Source: Dehalococcoidales bacterium (GTDB lineage: Bacteria; Chloroflexota; Dehalococcoidia; Dehalococcoidales; JAQTRN01). Taken from it: DNA of 5,137 nt. The stretch lies in assembly GCA_028711795.1 (NCBI GenBank), contig JAQTRN010000089.1, positions 1-5,137 on the forward strand, in the 5' to 3' direction. The position numbers were made by a program, and so were the translations under genes. Under the pieces are notes generated by a model, which was given only the letters and a program-made list of their open reading frames with translations, did no database searches and had not been told where the DNA came from. Below are positions 1 to 5,137 of this stretch, one piece after another (within the stretch, counting starts at the first letter, position 1; each line of letters opens with the position of its first letter).

Positions 1-449
1 TGTTCCTGATGTTCGTTGGTGGCGCTTCCGGTTCCACGGCAGGCGGCATCAAGGTCAATACCTTTGGTATGCTGGCTTTCACCACCTGGAGCGCCATCCG
101 GGGAAGGGAACATGCGGCTGCGTTTGGACGGCAATTCGTACCGCAGCAGATTTACCGGGCGCTGGCCCTGGTCTTGATATACCTCACCCTGGTGGCCATC
201 GTCACCCTGGCGCTATCAATCACTGAGCCATTCCCGTTTAACAAGCTTCTTTTTGAGACATTCTCCGCCTTCGGGACGGTGGGCCTGTCAACCGGGATAA
301 CCACGGGCCTGTCCCTAGCTGGCCGCCTGCTGATTATTGTGAGCATGTTTATCGGCCGGTTAGGGCCACTTGGCCTGGCATCCTTCCTGGCTGAGCGGCA
401 GCAGCCGACCAAGTATCAATATCCTCAGGCGATAATAAGAATCGGATAG
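1..449 (+). CDS. ktrB: Potassium uptake protein, KtrB/TrkH family (C-terminal part)
   Basis: This is the C-terminal part of the membrane subunit of a Trk/Ktr potassium (often Na+-coupled) uptake system. The gene enters from the left edge, with its first full codon at base 3, so 148 codons are seen of a family that is usually about 440-480 residues long. Two pore-loop regions are visible. The GGASGSTAGGIKV stretch near the start is the family's third-repeat pore loop and the helix after it. FSAFGTVGLSTG is the fourth selectivity-filter loop. Between them, around LALVLIYLTLVAIVTLAL, is a hydrophobic membrane segment, and the closing MFIGRLGPLGL helix is typical of KtrB. The TAG stop lies inside the ribosome site of the next gene, a KtrA-like regulator, so the two are co-transcribed and probably translationally coupled. 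The family is certain. The choice of KtrB over TrkH rests on the short C terminus and the single-RCK partner. Confidence 0.93.
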   Translation, partial: FLMFVGGASGSTAGGIKVNTFGMLAFTTWSAIRGREHAAAFGRQFVPQQIYRALALVLIYLTLVAIVTLALSITEPFPFNKLLFETFSAFGTVGLSTGITTGLSLAGRLLIIVSMFIGRLGPLGLASFLAERQQPTKYQYPQAIIRIG

Positions 450-454
450 GAGGT
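448..454 (+). promoter_or_regulatory. Ribosome binding site of ktrA, overlapping the ktrB stop
   Basis: AGGAGGT is a near-perfect Shine-Dalgarno sequence whose first two bases are the end of the ktrB TAG stop. Two adjacent GTG codons follow, at 456 and 459. The first sits 1 base after the motif and the second 4 bases after it, so the spacing favours 459 as the true start. The overlap implies that ribosomes ending ktrB reload on ktrA. Confidence 0.8.
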
Positions 455-458
455 AGTG

Positions 459-1139
459 GTGAAAAAGCAAGTCATCGTCGTCGGATTGGGCAGGTTCGGT
501 TCCAGTGTGGCGGAAACGTTATTCAATCTGGGATATGACGTACTGGCGGTCGATAAGGATGAGGCCCGAATTCAAAGTATCGCAACCAGAGTCACCCACG
601 CTGTTCAGGGGGACGCTACCAGTGAAGCGGTTCTTAAGGAACTGGGTATCGAGAAGTTTGATGTGGCCATAGTGGCTGTTGGTACCGATATCCAGGGTAG
701 CGTCCTTTCGACGATACTGCTGAAGAGGTTGGGAGTCCCGTACATCATCGCCCGGGCGGAGAATGAGCTTCACGGCAGCATTCTCGAGAAGATCGGGGCG
801 GATAAGGTGGTTTACCCGGAACGGGAGATGGGCAGCCGGGTTGTTCACGTACTAACGCTGAAGGACGTGGTGGACTACATACCGGTGCTGCAGCGTTATG
901 GAGTGGCCAAATTGGTCGCCCCGCCTCATTTTGCCGGGATGACTCTATCCGAGGCCGGCTTTGGCCGGAAAGGCAAATGGGGGGTGGTCGCTCTCTTGGT
1001 GCAGCATGGCAACGAACTGGTTGTCGCCCCCAGTGATACCGAGATAATGCGGGAAGGCGATATCTTGGTCGTAATCGGCAGCGATGATAAGCTGGAAGGG
1101 CTTCTGACCGAACACGGCCGGGGCCAGACCGGCGAGTAG
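459..1139 (+). CDS. ktrA: Potassium uptake regulatory subunit, KtrA/TrkA family (RCK protein)
   Basis: Cytosolic gating subunit that binds nucleotides (ATP/ADP and NAD(H) in the family) and controls the KtrB pore. The protein is 226 residues long, close to the usual 215-225 of KtrA. An N-terminal RCK_N Rossmann domain (about 3-135) opens with VVGLGRFGSSVAE, a GxGxxG loop at residues 9-14. The acidic residue that ends strand 2 is D32 (LAVDKD). QGDATSEAVLKELG and the ARAENELHGSILEKIGADKVVYPE block are also typical. A C-terminal RCK_C (TrkA_C) domain spans about 138-212 and ends in EGDILVVIGSDDKLE. There is one RCK pair, not the doubled form of Escherichia coli TrkA, which supports Ktr-type naming. 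The start is taken as GTG 459 because of spacing to the ribosome site; GTG 456 would add one residue. It directly follows the ktrB stop. Confidence 0.93.
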   Translation: MKKQVIVVGLGRFGSSVAETLFNLGYDVLAVDKDEARIQSIATRVTHAVQGDATSEAVLKELGIEKFDVAIVAVGTDIQGSVLSTILLKRLGVPYIIARAENELHGSILEKIGADKVVYPEREMGSRVVHVLTLKDVVDYIPVLQRYGVAKLVAPPHFAGMTLSEAGFGRKGKWGVVALLVQHGNELVVAPSDTEIMREGDILVVIGSDDKLEGLLTEHGRGQTGE

Positions 1140-1260
1140 GAATTAGAAAGTCTAGTAAGTATGGGCATATTTGAATTCCCAATCCCCGAAGACCTATTCA
1201 TAAAGTGGGTATTCCCGGGTCATGGCCGTCCAGTATAGCCAGGTGAGTATGATGCCTCAT
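1140..1260. other. Convergent intergenic spacer without a clear terminator
   Basis: These 121 bases separate the ends of the potassium operon (plus) and the thiamine operon (minus). I looked on both strands for a GC-rich hairpin followed by a T run and found only short stems of 3-4 pairs and no T tract. A 25-codon ATG frame on the plus strand (1161-1238) is the only open stretch, and it has no good ribosome site. Confidence 0.5.
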
Positions 1261-2025
1261 TCAAGTATTGACCCCCAGCTCGGTCAGCAATTCCCGGACC
1301 AATTTACCGAATTCCGGCTCGGTGGTCATGCTCTGATGCCGGGGGTGGGGCAAATCTACTGTTAACTCAAGTTTGATTTTACCCGGGCGGGGGCTCAAAA
1401 CTATCACCCGGTCGGCCAGATAGACCGCCTCTTCAACATCATGGGTGATAAACAGCACCGTCCGGCTGAATTCCTGCCAGACCGTCAGTAACCAGTTCTG
1501 GAGTTCTTTCCGAGTCAGGGCATCCAGGGCGCCGAATGGTTCATCTAGAAGCAGGGTAGAACGCCCCATGAGCCAGGTCCGCAGTAGGGCGGCACGCTGA
1601 CGCATACCGCCGGAGAGTGCTGAGGGGTATTCATTCTCAAAGGTCTTCAATCCAAAGTGGGGGAGTATCTCTAGAGCCCTTTGCCGGGCTACTTTCCGGG
1701 GAATACCCTGAATTTCTAGCGGGATGATAACATTATCCAGTACACTCCGCCAGGGAAGGAGCAAGTCACGCTGTGGCATATAGCCTACCATTCCGGCACG
1801 ATTCCGTTTTCTTTCTCCATCAATGAGTATTTCGCCTTTATCAGGTTCAAACAAGCCGACACATAGATTGAACAGCGTGCTTTTGCCACTGCCACTGGGT
1901 CCGATAATAGTAACGAACTCACCGGGCTGCACAACAAAAGAAACGTCCTCCAGTGCCGGGACGATGTGCTTCGCCCCGGCAAAGGTCTTGCTAACATGTC
2001 TAAATTCGATGCACGGTGAACTCAT
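1261..2025 (-). CDS. thiZ: ABC transporter ATP-binding protein, ThiZ-like (NitT/TauT-type family)
   Basis: ATPase of the importer formed with the permease and lipoprotein encoded just upstream. It works at the inner face of the membrane. At 254 residues it has the usual length, and every catalytic element is present: Walker A GPSGSGKST (42-50), Q-loop Q85 in YMPQRD, signature LSGGMRQR (137-144), Walker B LLLDEP with D161 and E162, D-loop ALD and H-loop H195 in FITHDV. Sequence style (MLLPWRSVLDNV-like region, DEPFGALDALTR) places it with the SsuB/TauB/ThiZ group. The ThiZ name comes from the ThiY-type binding protein next door. An in-frame TGA lies three codons upstream (2032-2034), so ATG 2025 is the most upstream start. 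The ribosome site is weak (only an AAGTGA-like stretch), unlike the strong sites of its operon partners. It is the last gene of the operon, 51 bases after the binding-protein gene. Confidence 0.93.
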   Translation of the reverse strand: MSSPCIEFRHVSKTFAGAKHIVPALEDVSFVVQPGEFVTIIGPSGSGKSTLFNLCVGLFEPDKGEILIDGERKRNRAGMVGYMPQRDLLLPWRSVLDNVIIPLEIQGIPRKVARQRALEILPHFGLKTFENEYPSALSGGMRQRAALLRTWLMGRSTLLLDEPFGALDALTRKELQNWLLTVWQEFSRTVLFITHDVEEAVYLADRVIVLSPRPGKIKLELTVDLPHPRHQSMTTEPEFGKLVRELLTELGVNT

Positions 2026-2076
2026 TTCAAATCACTTCGTACACGTTACCCGGTAGCTGTCCCTGCGTTGGGAGCC

Positions 2077-3057
2077 CTAAGGCAAGAATTCATTAGTAAA
2101 AGCATCGCTGGCGGAAATCGGCGTTGCCAGAACGCCGTTTTTCACCATCCAGGCGCTGTAGTCCCGCCAGACGCTTTCCTTCTGCTCCCCCCAGCGCGGC
2201 GCTTCAGCCTGATAGTATTGTGAAAGCCAGTTTTGGCTCGCCTTGACCAGAGCAGGATCAAGTTCTGGGACTGCAGCAAGTAGTATTTCAGCAGCCTCGT
2301 TTGGATTCTCCGCTGCGAAACTATAACCCCGTGAGAGAGCCTGCAAGAAAGCCCTGACAAGTTCCGGCCTGTCGGCGATGGTTGATTCGCTGGCGATTAC
2401 GACGGGTGTGTAGTAATCAGGGATGCAATCAAAGTAGTCTTTCATCATCACCACGTCAAGATCAACACCCTGCTGCTCTGCCTGAATACCCTGCCAACCG
2501 TAGAAGATCCAGGCCAGGTCTATTTTACCTTCCGCCAGCAAAGCTAGTGGATCGGTTGAACCGACATTTACCTGTTCCAGCTTACCATAATCGGCTCCAG
2601 CGTATTTCATCAGTGATTCCAGTGTCGGGGGTTCGAACGCCGAAGCCCACGTTCCATAAGTCAGACCTTCCCAATCAGCGGGGCTCTTAACATTGAGGCT
2701 AGCTGGTGAGGCAAAGCCAGAGGTATTGTGTTGGAGGATGGCCGCTATCGAAACCACCGGTATTTTATCAGCCCGTGCCAGGGTGACGATCTCCTGCATG
2801 CTGATACCGAAATCGGCAATGCCACTGCCGACCGCAGATTGAGAACTTACCTCACCGGGTTGGTTGATTGTAACATTTAGGCCGGCTTCCTCAAAATAAC
2901 CCTTTGTCTGCGCCACAAAAATTCCAGTGTGATTGGTGTTTGGAACCCAATCGAGCATAAGCGTCACCGGGGTCAGGGTCTCTTCAGAGGTGGTCCCGCA
3001 GCTAACTATCACTAAAGTCATGATCAGTGATGCGATTATTAAGAAAAAGCGTTTCAT
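2077..3057 (-). CDS. thiY: ABC transporter substrate-binding lipoprotein, ThiY/THI5 (NMT1) family
   Basis: Extracytoplasmic binding protein that should deliver thiamine or a thiamine-pyrimidine compound to the permease. It has 326 residues. The N terminus is a lipoprotein signal: MKR, a hydrophobic run and the lipobox IVSC, with lipidated cysteine C20. The mature part opens with VTLMLDWVPNTNHTGIFVA (31-49) and GYFEEAGL (53-60). This LDWxPNTNHTG segment is the hallmark of ThiY binding proteins and of the related fungal pyrimidine synthase THI5. Later parts follow the NMT1/ThiY fold: a GIADFGIS stretch near 79-86, TYGTWASAFEPPTL near 133-145, and a closing SVWRDYSAWMVKNGVL (295-310). ThiY of Bacillus binds N-formyl-4-amino-5-aminomethyl-2-methylpyrimidine; whether this one prefers that ligand or thiamine cannot be read from sequence. 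Its ribosome site AGAGGAG (3064-3070) sits 6 bases from ATG, and it begins 18 bases after the permease stop. Confidence 0.93.
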   Translation of the reverse strand: MKRFFLIIASLIMTLVIVSCGTTSEETLTPVTLMLDWVPNTNHTGIFVAQTKGYFEEAGLNVTINQPGEVSSQSAVGSGIADFGISMQEIVTLARADKIPVVSIAAILQHNTSGFASPASLNVKSPADWEGLTYGTWASAFEPPTLESLMKYAGADYGKLEQVNVGSTDPLALLAEGKIDLAWIFYGWQGIQAEQQGVDLDVVMMKDYFDCIPDYYTPVVIASESTIADRPELVRAFLQALSRGYSFAAENPNEAAEILLAAVPELDPALVKASQNWLSQYYQAEAPRWGEQKESVWRDYSAWMVKNGVLATPISASDAFTNEFLP

Positions 3058-3075
3058 ATTAGTCTCCTCTACAGT

Positions 3076-3864
3076 TCAGTAGATACCCATTTCGTCCCAT
3101 TGTTCCTTTCGTTGTGCCGAGTAATACCAGGGCAGAACTATTCTTTCGATGCCATATACCAGCATGAATAGCGCGATACTCAGCAAAGTCGTGATTAACA
3201 TGGCCACAAACACCTGGTCAGTTGCCAGCGCGTTCTTCGAGCGGAGCATATACATCCCGAGCCCGGAAGAGCCGCCGACCCATTCTCCAACGGTGGCCGC
3301 AACCACGCTATAGGTTATCGCTATCCGCAGACCGGAAAAGAATGACGGCAAAGCCGCCGGTAGTCGCACCATCCGCCAGATCTGTCTCCGGGTAGCTCCC
3401 ATAGCGCGCAGTAATGCTAATAGTTCCGGGTCGGCTGATGTCAGCCCATCGGCGGTACTCACGGCCAGCGGGAAGAAGCACGATAGCACCACAATAAAGA
3501 TTGTCGGCATTATTCCGAACCCGAACCAGATAACCAGAATCGGGGCAATCGCCAGTATCTGAACCGTCTGTGATGCAACCAGGATGGGATATAACGCCCG
3601 GCGCACCAGCGGCCACAAATCCATCAAGGTAGCGATTCCGAGCCCAGTTAAGAGAGCAAGCGTCATCCCAATAGCGGTGGAGAGCAGGGTAGTGCCGATA
3701 GCGTCAAGCAGAAGCCCCCGCGTTCTCAGCCCTGCCTCTATGACATCGAGCGGTGTGGGCAGGATAAACGGCTTCAGGCCAGTTACCTTCGTCACGAAGA
3801 ACCAGCTCAGTATCAAAAAGATTATCAGCGCTGTGGGGGGGATGAAGTCCCGGCGCCAGTTCAT
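3076..3864 (-). CDS. thiX: ABC transporter permease, ThiX-like (SsuC/TauC-type family)
   Basis: Inner-membrane channel subunit of the thiamine-related importer. The protein is 262 residues long, the usual size for binding-protein-dependent permeases of this family. Membrane segments can be seen at about 10-28, 55-82, 92-112, 115-136, 180-198 and 216-240. The cytoplasmic EAA loop that docks on the ATPase is at about 147-172, around LLRAMGATRRQIWRMVRLPAALP, with the conserved G156. GEWVGGSSGLG (193-203) is characteristic of the NitT/TauT/ThiX permeases. Its ATG overlaps the TGA of the upstream thiamine-binding protein gene by 4 bases (ATGA at 3861-3864), a sign of translational coupling. The permease family is certain; the ThiX identity comes from the operon. 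Confidence 0.92.
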   Translation of the reverse strand: MNWRRDFIPPTALIIFLILSWFFVTKVTGLKPFILPTPLDVIEAGLRTRGLLLDAIGTTLLSTAIGMTLALLTGLGIATLMDLWPLVRRALYPILVASQTVQILAIAPILVIWFGFGIMPTIFIVVLSCFFPLAVSTADGLTSADPELLALLRAMGATRRQIWRMVRLPAALPSFFSGLRIAITYSVVAATVGEWVGGSSGLGMYMLRSKNALATDQVFVAMLITTLLSIALFMLVYGIERIVLPWYYSAQRKEQWDEMGIY

Positions 3865-4169
3865 AAATTGACCTTTCTGTACTTGCTCACTTTCTTCTCG
3901 ATTGAGGTGCCTTCTAAGGAGTCAGCTATCTTGATGTAGGTCATTACTGCGGTCGCTCCCGCTTTAAAACAGGCGCGGTGGGCAGCTTTGGCGATCTCGA
4001 TCAGCTGATCAAGATCGTCGCCTTCCATAGTCGTTTCTAGCGGCCCGACCTCATATTTCACGCCGCTCGCTTGAATCGTTTCTATTGCCTTATCCACCAG
4101 GGCCAGGGTATCTTCAACTCCTCGGGGTAATACCTGAATACTGACGTTCTTGGTGCTTTTCTTTGCCAT
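3861..4169 (-). CDS. MTH1187/YqgV-type thiamine-binding protein
   Basis: Small cytosolic protein of 102 residues with no signal peptide or membrane segment. It matches the thiamine-binding family formerly called DUF77 (MTH1187, YqgV, and the related YkoF domain). Recognisable parts are the first strand VSIQVLPRG (9-17), the helix around VDKAIETIQASG, the conserved GPLETTMEGD turn (42-51), the helix LDQLIEIAKAAHRACFKAGA and the last strand AVMTYIKIAD, followed by a charged SIEKKVSKYRK tail. YkoF of Bacillus subtilis binds thiamine and sits in a thiamine/HMP transport operon. The exact job of the short single-domain members is not settled. Here it lies between the kinase and the permease, so a role as an intracellular thiamine carrier, buffer or transport partner is a fair inference. 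Ribosome site AGGAG (4176-4180) is 6 bases from ATG. It overlaps the permease gene by 4 bases. Confidence 0.88.
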   Translation of the reverse strand: MAKKSTKNVSIQVLPRGVEDTLALVDKAIETIQASGVKYEVGPLETTMEGDDLDQLIEIAKAAHRACFKAGATAVMTYIKIADSLEGTSIEKKVSKYRKVNL

Positions 4170-4238
4170 ATGTGTCTCCTTTCATTTTTTATGGTTACTG
4201 CTTGTTACCATGCTCTAGCCCATAATTACCCTCCTTGT
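4170..4238 (-). other. Spacer with an orphan ribosome site and a two-codon ORF
   Basis: These 69 bases separate the kinase gene from the thiamine-binding protein gene. A near-ideal ribosome site, AAGGAGGG on the minus strand (4229-4236), is followed after 5 bases by ATG (4221-4223), then GGC and TAG. A second ATG (4209-4211) opens a 9-codon frame ending in TGA just before the real ribosome site. Both ATGs are in frame with the annotated start at 4169 but are cut off by stops. This may be a decayed older start region or a tiny coupling ORF. No terminator is visible. Confidence 0.45.
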
Positions 4239-4883
4239 TTACGCTCTACCCGGGGTATGCACTACCAGAAGAAGACCCCTGGATAGCTTGATATGAGCAG
4301 GAGATTCTTCCAGCAGATTGCTTATCCCTCGTGTCAAGCCAATGGTAAGTTCCGCATTCTTGAGTGGGTATTTCAATCCTTCTGTGGTGATGCCGGAGGC
4401 ACTGCCACTCAGGGGGATCAACGAGACGGTATCTCCTGGGTTCCCCATGATAGGCTCGCCAGGCGGCTTAATGACCCACCCCGTTTGTTCCCCATGCCAC
4501 ACCTTGACCTTACACGGACCAAGAGCGGCGTCAGTCATCATCAGGATGTTGGCAATGGTCATTTCCATCCGCCCACCCAGCGCGCCGACCATTATTATCT
4601 CATCGGCTCCCCGTTTCTTGGCGTAAAGAAGCGCTAGCTCCAGATCAGTCTCATCCTTTTCCGGCGGATAGGAGACCAGTTCAATGTTGTTGATATCTTT
4701 CTTATCTAGGTCCGTGAGTGAGTCCATATCGCCGATAATTGCATCAAGGCCAACATTGAGAGGCAAAGCGTGGCCTGACCCACCATCGACGCCGATGACC
4801 AGGTCAAAAGCATTTTCGTGGACTCTATTTCGCAAGATGGCGGGCCTATATAGTTCCCCATTCACCAATACCAAAGCTTTCAT
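4239..4883 (-). CDS. thiN: Thiamine pyrophosphokinase (thiamine diphosphokinase, EC 2.7.6.2)
   Basis: Transfers pyrophosphate from ATP to thiamine, giving TPP directly, in the cytosol. At 214 residues it has the family's normal length. The catalytic domain (about 1-125) shows VIGVDGGSGHAL (29-40), the metal-binding GDMDSL (51-56, D52 and D54), PPEKDETDLELAL (73-85, with D77 and D80) and MVGALGGRMEM (98-108). The last block is canonically GGRxDH; here D and H are replaced by E107 and M108, an odd but mild change. The C-terminal thiamine-binding domain (about 130-210) holds GDTVSLIPLSG, TEGLKYPL, an RGISN turn and GLLLVVHTPG. It is the first gene after the TPP riboswitch and its terminator. Ribosome site GGAG (4891-4894) is 7 bases from ATG. 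The later genes of the operon supply its substrate. Confidence 0.92.
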   Translation of the reverse strand: MKALVLVNGELYRPAILRNRVHENAFDLVIGVDGGSGHALPLNVGLDAIIGDMDSLTDLDKKDINNIELVSYPPEKDETDLELALLYAKKRGADEIIMVGALGGRMEMTIANILMMTDAALGPCKVKVWHGEQTGWVIKPPGEPIMGNPGDTVSLIPLSGSASGITTEGLKYPLKNAELTIGLTRGISNLLEESPAHIKLSRGLLLVVHTPGRA

Positions 4884-4899
4884 TGGTTTACTCCGGACT

Positions 4900-4927
4900 A
4901 AAAAAGGCTACCCTGGAGGGTAGCCTT
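4900..4927 (-). terminator. Intrinsic terminator of the TPP riboswitch
   Basis: On the minus strand AAGGCTACCCT (4917-4927) and AGGGTAGCCTT (4904-4914) form a perfect 11-pair stem around a 2-base CC (in practice a small loop), followed by six Ts (4900-4905). It lies between the aptamer and the kinase ribosome site, so it acts as the off-switch when TPP is bound. The ribosome site of the kinase is just outside the hairpin, which points to control of transcription rather than translation. Confidence 0.95.
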
Positions 4928-4941
4928 CCGATTGTGTTTCC

Positions 4942-5041
4942 CTTCCCTCCGCCGGAATTACCCGGATCAGGTTCTATGGGTCGATGAAGTGATCAATATG
5001 ATCAAGCACATCTTCTCAGCCTGGTTCCCCAAGCTCCCCAT
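4942..5041 (-). ncRNA. TPP riboswitch (THI-box) aptamer
   Basis: Leader RNA that binds thiamine pyrophosphate. The conserved parts are all present on the minus strand: P2 from ATGGG (5037-5041) and CCCAT (4976-4980); a P3 hairpin AGCTTGG-GGAA-CCAGGCT (5018-5035); the pyrimidine-sensing CTGAGA (5014-5019); GAACCTGATC (4965-4974); the P5 hairpin CCGG...CCGG (4952-4965) with loop GTAATT; and the closing GGAGGGAAG (4942-4950). An extra optional stem (P3a type) sits between CTGAGA and ACCC, with TGATCA paired to TGATCA (4990-5004). It comes before a terminator and a thiamine kinase/transport operon, as expected. Flanking P1 pairing is weak by eye, so the outer limits are approximate. Confidence 0.96.
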
Positions 5042-5063
5042 CGCTATTAAGTTGTCAATCACT

Positions 5064-5093
5064 AGTATAATGGTTTTGCTATTGCTTTGGCAA
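5064..5093 (-). promoter_or_regulatory. Sigma-A/sigma-70 type promoter of the thiamine operon
   Basis: On the minus strand TTGCCA (5088-5093) and TATACT (5064-5069) each match the consensus in five of six bases, with an 18-base spacer. The start of transcription would be near 5057, about 15 bases before the first paired part of the riboswitch, as expected for a riboswitch leader. A TTGACA at 5053-5058 is a perfect -35 match but has no -10 partner at the right distance. Confidence 0.72.
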
Positions 5094-5137
5094 GGGCTTG
5101 TGCTGGCTGTTTTCAGGGATACCTACATTTGACTGTC

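Noticed and set aside
745..1182. Minus-strand ORF of 145 codons over ktrA
   Set aside because: It is antisense to a clearly recognised RCK protein, and its Pro/Arg/Ser-rich translation has no family features.
4191..4211. Inverted repeat ATGGT...ACCAT in the spacer as a terminator
   Set aside because: The stem has only 5 pairs with an 11-base loop and is followed by As, not Ts, in the direction of transcription.
4293..4637. Two long plus-strand ORFs within the kinase gene
   Set aside because: They lie opposite a protein with intact family motifs, lack ribosome sites, and encode arginine/proline-rich sequence typical of a shadow frame.
5053..5058. Perfect TTGACA on the minus strand as the operon -35 box
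   Set aside because: A -10 element 16-18 bases downstream would fall in the riboswitch, where nothing resembles TATAAT. The TTGCCA/TATACT pair just upstream fits better.
4932..5132. Plus-strand ORF of 66 codons across the right end
   Set aside because: It runs antisense through the TPP aptamer and promoter, has no ribosome site, and its composition is explained by the conserved RNA.
1..5137. Mobile element, CRISPR array, defence or toxin system
   Set aside because: No terminal inverted repeats, spaced direct repeats, transposase or integrase motifs, or toxin-antitoxin pairs are visible, and every sizeable gene belongs to a known potassium or thiamine family.

Overview
The window reads as a stretch of bacterial chromosome in two blocks that face each other. 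GC content is moderate (about 50-53% by eye). The organism cannot be fixed from 5 kb. A monoderm-like lineage such as Chloroflexota (Dehalococcoidia-like) or a Bacillota clostridium is plausible, given the lipoprotein binding protein, the strong AGGAGG-type ribosome sites, the MTH1187-type thiamine-binding protein and the KtrAB-type potassium system. That is inference from gene content, not a placement.

Block 1 (plus strand, about 1-1139) is the end of a Trk/Ktr potassium uptake operon. It holds the last 148 codons of the membrane subunit (KtrB/TrkH family), followed at once by a complete cytosolic RCK regulator (KtrA/TrkA family). The ribosome site of the second gene overlaps the stop codon of the first. 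A 121-bp convergent spacer without a convincing terminator follows.

Block 2 (minus strand, from about 5093 down to 1261) is one thiamine-salvage operon. It begins with a sigma-A type promoter (5064-5093). A TPP (THI-box) riboswitch follows (about 4942-5041), then a strong intrinsic terminator (4900-4927). Five genes follow in transcription order: thiamine pyrophosphokinase, a small MTH1187/YqgV-type thiamine-binding protein, the ABC permease (ThiX-like), the lipoprotein substrate-binding protein of the ThiY/THI5 family, and the ABC ATPase (ThiZ-like). The logic is clear. The transporter brings in thiamine or a pyrimidine relative. The kinase makes TPP from thiamine. TPP then binds the leader RNA and stops transcription before the first gene. 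No thiamine ring-synthesis gene (thiC, thiD, thiE, thiM, tenA) is in view.

I found no phage, insertion sequence, CRISPR array, tRNA or rRNA, and nothing that has to be a new system. The points most worth a second look are the changed GGRxDH motif of the pyrophosphokinase, the thiamine-binding protein placed between kinase and transporter, the unsettled substrate of the transporter, a legible antiterminator in the leader, and an ideal ribosome site that leads only to a two-codon ORF at about 4218-4236.
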